From: Sva-07 sp031426215
GTDB lineage: Bacteria; Actinomycetota; Acidimicrobiia; Acidimicrobiales; Ilumatobacteraceae
Direction: 5' to 3'
Length of the DNA stretch: 7,870 nt
NCBI GenBank assembly: GCA_031426215.1
Contig: JANPKU010000134.1
Location: 1 to 7,870, forward strand
Below the pieces are notes generated by a model. The model ran no database searches. It was not told the origin of the DNA and saw nothing but the letters and a program-made list of their open reading frames with translations. The stretch's first letter is position 1, and each line of letters begins with the position of its first letter. Of the stretch, positions 5,888-7,870 are shown piece after piece. Made by a program: the position numbers and the translations under genes.

Positions 5888-6024
5888 CGACTGATCGACC
5901 TTGCGAACAGCAACCCGAACACACCACCGACGATGAACCCGAGAGCAGTCGACAACATCGACGCACCGGCGACGATCGACGCAGCACCCACAACCTCGGC
6001 GACCGAGGCGACATGGTCATTCAT
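5884..6024 (-). CDS. 46-residue membrane protein between terminase and portal
   Basis: A short frame fills the gap between the large terminase and the portal. It begins MNDHVASVAEVVGAAS and ends with FGLLFARSISR. Residues about 11-41 are almost wholly hydrophobic (Val, Ala, Gly, Ile, Leu, Phe), long enough for one extended helix or a tight two-helix hairpin broken near S25-T26, with a basic C-terminus (R42, R46). A GAGGAGG lies 4 bases before the ATG, and the TGA overlaps the portal ATG as ATGA, both of which support a real gene. Small membrane proteins are sometimes found here in actinophages, but I know of no proven function. A holin role is possible but unsupported, because no lysis genes are nearby. 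Confidence 0.72.
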   Translation of the reverse strand: MNDHVASVAEVVGAASIVAGASMLSTALGFIVGGVFGLLFARSISR

Positions 6025-6039
6025 GCAGCCTCCTCGGGC

Positions 6040-7464
6040 CTAGTACGCGAACACGGGCTTGCTGGCCGCCCCGCCACTCGCGCCGGCCGCCAACGTCACC
6101 GCCACCAGCGGGGTGATATCGATCGTCGACGCACGCTGCGACCACGCCCACGACTCGCCAACCGGACGGATGTCGGCGCCGAGCACGGCGGTGTCGAGCG
6201 GTGGTTGGCCGATGTGACGCACCCGACCGTTGATCACACCGTCCTGCAGGGCGGCGCACGAGGCGACGTACTCGGCGGTCGACACCTCGACGAGCTCCAC
6301 GCCAGCGGCGCGGAGAGGGGCAAACAGCCCGGCGGTGGGCGAACGGGGGTCCACGATCAGTGGGCAGCCCAACGCCTTCACCGCACGGGCCGCGACCTCG
6401 ACCACCCACCCGGTACCCGGGGCGGTGGTCGTGACCTCGATGTGCGTCACCCCTGCGGCGACCGTGTCGCCCGCAACAGCGAACGAAGCGGCAGCCATGC
6501 CGGGGCCGACGGCGAGCGCCAGCCGTGGTGTACCCGTCATCGTCGACGAGGGTTGGCGGCACGCCTCCCACTTGTCGGCAGGCAACACGCTCGAGCCACC
6601 GTCGGACGAGGCGACGACGCCGAGACGTTCGACGAGGAATGCCTCGCGAGACAGCGTCGTCAACTCCTCTGACGCCACCCACTCCTCGGAGATGCGGATA
6701 CCCATCCCGGGGTTGCAGGCGTACCAGGCGTCACGGTCGTTGATATCGACGTCCTCGTCGCACGACCACTCGGCGAAGAACATTCGGCCGGCGTCGCCCG
6801 AGATGCCACGCTGACGGACACGGTGCAACACCGTCGACTCAGCCAGCGGCGCGGACGACGTGTAGATCATCTGCGGCGGGTCGGCGTTCATCGACTGCGC
6901 CGACATCGCCGGCAGGATCGACTGGGCCTGCTCGTCGGTGAGGAACAGGGCCTCGTCGAAGATGACCCGCGACGGCGAACCGCCACGCACCGTCTTGCGG
7001 CCACGGGTGATGAACTCCAACCGCGCCCCGGAGTCGAGACGCTGGAAGGCTTCCTTGCCGTTCGCCACGTAGATGTGGGTGATCTCGTCGAGGTCGGGGT
7101 TCGACCTGACCAGCGACGACATGCGATTCATGTGATCGGCGGCCGTCTTGCCGAGGTGCGCCGAGTGAATGATCCGGGTCTCGTCGAGCACGTAGAAGGC
7201 GAACAGCTCGAGCGCTTCGAGGACGGCGTTCTTGCCGTTCTGGCGGGGCAGGATCAGGCAGATGTTGCGGGCGCACCAGCGGCCGAACTCGTCCTCGGCC
7301 AGGATCTTGTCCAGGCACCACGCCTGCCACGGGTCGAGGTGTAGGCCGCACGAGGCGGCGAACCTGACGGCATCCTCGCCGGCGCTACTGACCTGTCCCG
7401 GTGGCAGATGCTGGAGCCGCGGGCGTTGCGACCCGACGCGCTGCTCGACGTTGACGAAGCTCAT
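6040..7464 (-). CDS. terL: Terminase large subunit (packaging ATPase and nuclease)
   Basis: This 474-residue motor binds the portal, hydrolyses ATP to package DNA and cuts concatemers. The N-terminal ATPase domain shows the adenine-binding GLHLDPWQAW block (40-49), Walker A LPRQNGKN (72-79), and Walker B VIFDEA (167-172) with D170/E171. A coupling-motif-like YTSSAP lies at 201-206. The C-terminal nuclease half has VDPRSP (371-376, D372) and the STIDITPLVAVTLA segment (446-459, D449). The strand expected to carry the first catalytic aspartate reads LALAVGPG (315-322), without an acidic residue. The start at 7464 overlaps the small terminase-like gene by 80 bases. Only a weak GAAGG-like site lies upstream, so coupling is likely. 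N-terminal residues 11-30 resemble relatives, supporting this start. Confidence 0.94.
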   Translation of the reverse strand: MSFVNVEQRVGSQRPRLQHLPPGQVSSAGEDAVRFAASCGLHLDPWQAWCLDKILAEDEFGRWCARNICLILPRQNGKNAVLEALELFAFYVLDETRIIHSAHLGKTAADHMNRMSSLVRSNPDLDEITHIYVANGKEAFQRLDSGARLEFITRGRKTVRGGSPSRVIFDEALFLTDEQAQSILPAMSAQSMNADPPQMIYTSSAPLAESTVLHRVRQRGISGDAGRMFFAEWSCDEDVDINDRDAWYACNPGMGIRISEEWVASEELTTLSREAFLVERLGVVASSDGGSSVLPADKWEACRQPSSTMTGTPRLALAVGPGMAAASFAVAGDTVAAGVTHIEVTTTAPGTGWVVEVAARAVKALGCPLIVDPRSPTAGLFAPLRAAGVELVEVSTAEYVASCAALQDGVINGRVRHIGQPPLDTAVLGADIRPVGESWAWSQRASTIDITPLVAVTLAAGASGGAASKPVFAY

Positions 7465-7630
7465 CGGTCAGCGACACCTTCTCGACCTCGGCGGGCAGGG
7501 CGGCGATGTCGGCCAGCGTCGCCCGAAGCTGCGCCGCCAACTGCGGGAGCATGTTCTCCGAGCACGTCGCGGCCGCCGCGGTGAGCTGGTCACGGAGTGC
7601 CTCGAGCCTCTCCCGGCGATCGTCGCTCAT
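7385..7630 (-). CDS. Terminase small subunit-like protein
   Basis: This 81-residue protein is mostly helical: two charged/alanine helices (about 3-22 and 27-43, LPQLAAQLRATLADIAAL) followed by SLTDELRQRRAARR (53-66) and an Ala/Thr/Pro-rich tail. Short proteins with a 'LRD-L ... LA-QLR-TL-EI--LP ... DEL--RR-ARR' pattern lie just before the large terminase in many actinophages and are regarded as small terminase subunits, which recognise the packaging site. No clear helix-turn-helix is visible, so the function rests on pattern and place. The ATG at 7630 begins 1 base after the stop of the upstream HNH gene, suggesting re-initiation. A longer frame to 7792 adds an Arg/Thr/Ser-rich stretch that overlaps the HNH gene and is not credible. 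Confidence 0.65.
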   Translation of the reverse strand: MSDDRRERLEALRDQLTAAAATCSENMLPQLAAQLRATLADIAALPAEVEKVSLTDELRQRRAARRVATPAAPASATGTGQ

Positions 7631-7631
7631 G

Positions 7632-7870
7632 TCAGTACCAGGCCCTCGATGTCGGGAGGTTGCGGGCAGCGTTGCCGGCCGACGCCCCAGCCGAGGCGTT
7701 GCACGACCGGTGCTCAGGGGCGAGCGGCGCCCGCGTGTCGCCGTCGATCGTGTGGCCGGCCTGCCACGGGTCACCCGGGCGGGCGAGCTCACCGCAACGG
7801 CGACAACGGGTGAGCGGATTGGCGTTCGCCGCGGCCCTGACGGCCGCGGCGCGCTTCGGGAAACCGCCCC
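7632..7870 (-). CDS. HNH endonuclease, C-terminal part (5' end outside window)
   Basis: A frame open from the window edge encodes 78 visible residues and stops at 7632. Numbered from the first whole codon (7868), it shows a C-x-x-C knuckle (C22, C25; RCRRCGEL), a histidine in WQAGHTIDGD (H39), and APLAPEHRSCNASAGA (47-62) with H53, C56 and N57. This layout of zinc knuckle, GH in place of the usual DH, and PEHRxCN matches HNH nucleases. Such genes are often found directly before terminase genes, where the HNH protein helps the terminase cut at cos ends. That role here is inference. The frame ends one base before the small terminase-like ATG. Confidence 0.7.
   Translation of the reverse strand, partial: GGFPKRAAAVRAAANANPLTRCRRCGELARPGDPWQAGHTIDGDTRAPLAPEHRSCNASAGASAGNAARNLPTSRAWY

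Noticed and set aside
5805..6020. Minus-strand 71-residue frame starting at 6020, with better ribosome-binding-site spacing than the 46-residue gene
   Set aside because: The protein is Arg/Ser/Cys-rich with no motifs and runs 80 bases into the portal gene; the frame from 6024 gives a coherent membrane protein with an ATGA junction.
7631..7792. Extension of the small terminase-like protein to 7792
   Set aside because: The added stretch is Arg/Thr/Ser-rich and overlaps the HNH frame, which has recognisable motifs; the ATG at 7630 follows the HNH stop by one base.
1..7870. Hidden defence, toxin-antitoxin, retron or CRISPR-like system
   Set aside because: All sequence is accounted for by a standard structural operon plus two HNH-type nucleases; no reverse transcriptase, repeat array, toxin pair or regulatory RNA was recognisable.

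Overview
The window is a high-GC, tightly packed stretch of the structural (packaging, head and neck) module of a tailed siphovirus-like phage or prophage. All genes read on the minus strand, so transcription runs from position 7870 towards position 1. The family signatures (the LDPWQ-type large terminase, an HK97-type portal/protease/capsid set, and a two-domain major tail protein) are those usual for phages of Actinobacteria. The high GC content fits that host range, but the sequence does not identify the host, or tell a free phage from a prophage.

In transcription order the layout is: the 3' part of an HNH endonuclease gene (7870-7632); a small terminase-like protein (7630-7385); the large terminase (7464-6040); a 46-residue membrane protein (6024-5884); the portal (5887-4757); the prohead protease (4764-4033); the major capsid protein (3980-2796); a free-standing endonuclease VII/HNH gene (2767-2135); a 77-residue protein with an AT-hook-like tail (2089-1856); a gp6-like head-tail connector (1843-1280); a tail-terminator-like protein (1280-861); the major tail protein (861-130); and the first codons of the next gene (89-1). 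There is no gene-free stretch over 300 bases; the longest gaps are about 40 to 50 bases. I saw no tRNA, CRISPR array, IS element, integrase, promoter or convincing factor-independent terminator.

The genes form one assembly line. The terminase cuts and pumps DNA through the portal. The protease and the N-terminal scaffold domain of the capsid protein drive prohead assembly and maturation. The connector and terminator proteins close the neck and cap the tail tube. Most junctions overlap or nearly touch (TGATG at 861 and 1280, ATGA at 5884-5887, and overlaps of 8 and 80 bases), which implies translational coupling. The strongest free-standing ribosome binding sites precede protease, capsid and the 77-residue gene.

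Most of this is ordinary phage structure and I do not see a new multi-gene system. The points worth a second look are: the endonuclease VII gene wedged between capsid and connector, which carries a perfect 14-bp inverted repeat inside its own reading frame and a 10-codon coupling-like mini-ORF before it; the apparent loss of the first nuclease-domain aspartate in the large terminase; the unannotated 46-residue membrane protein between terminase and portal; and a head-tail module with apparently one gene fewer than usual.
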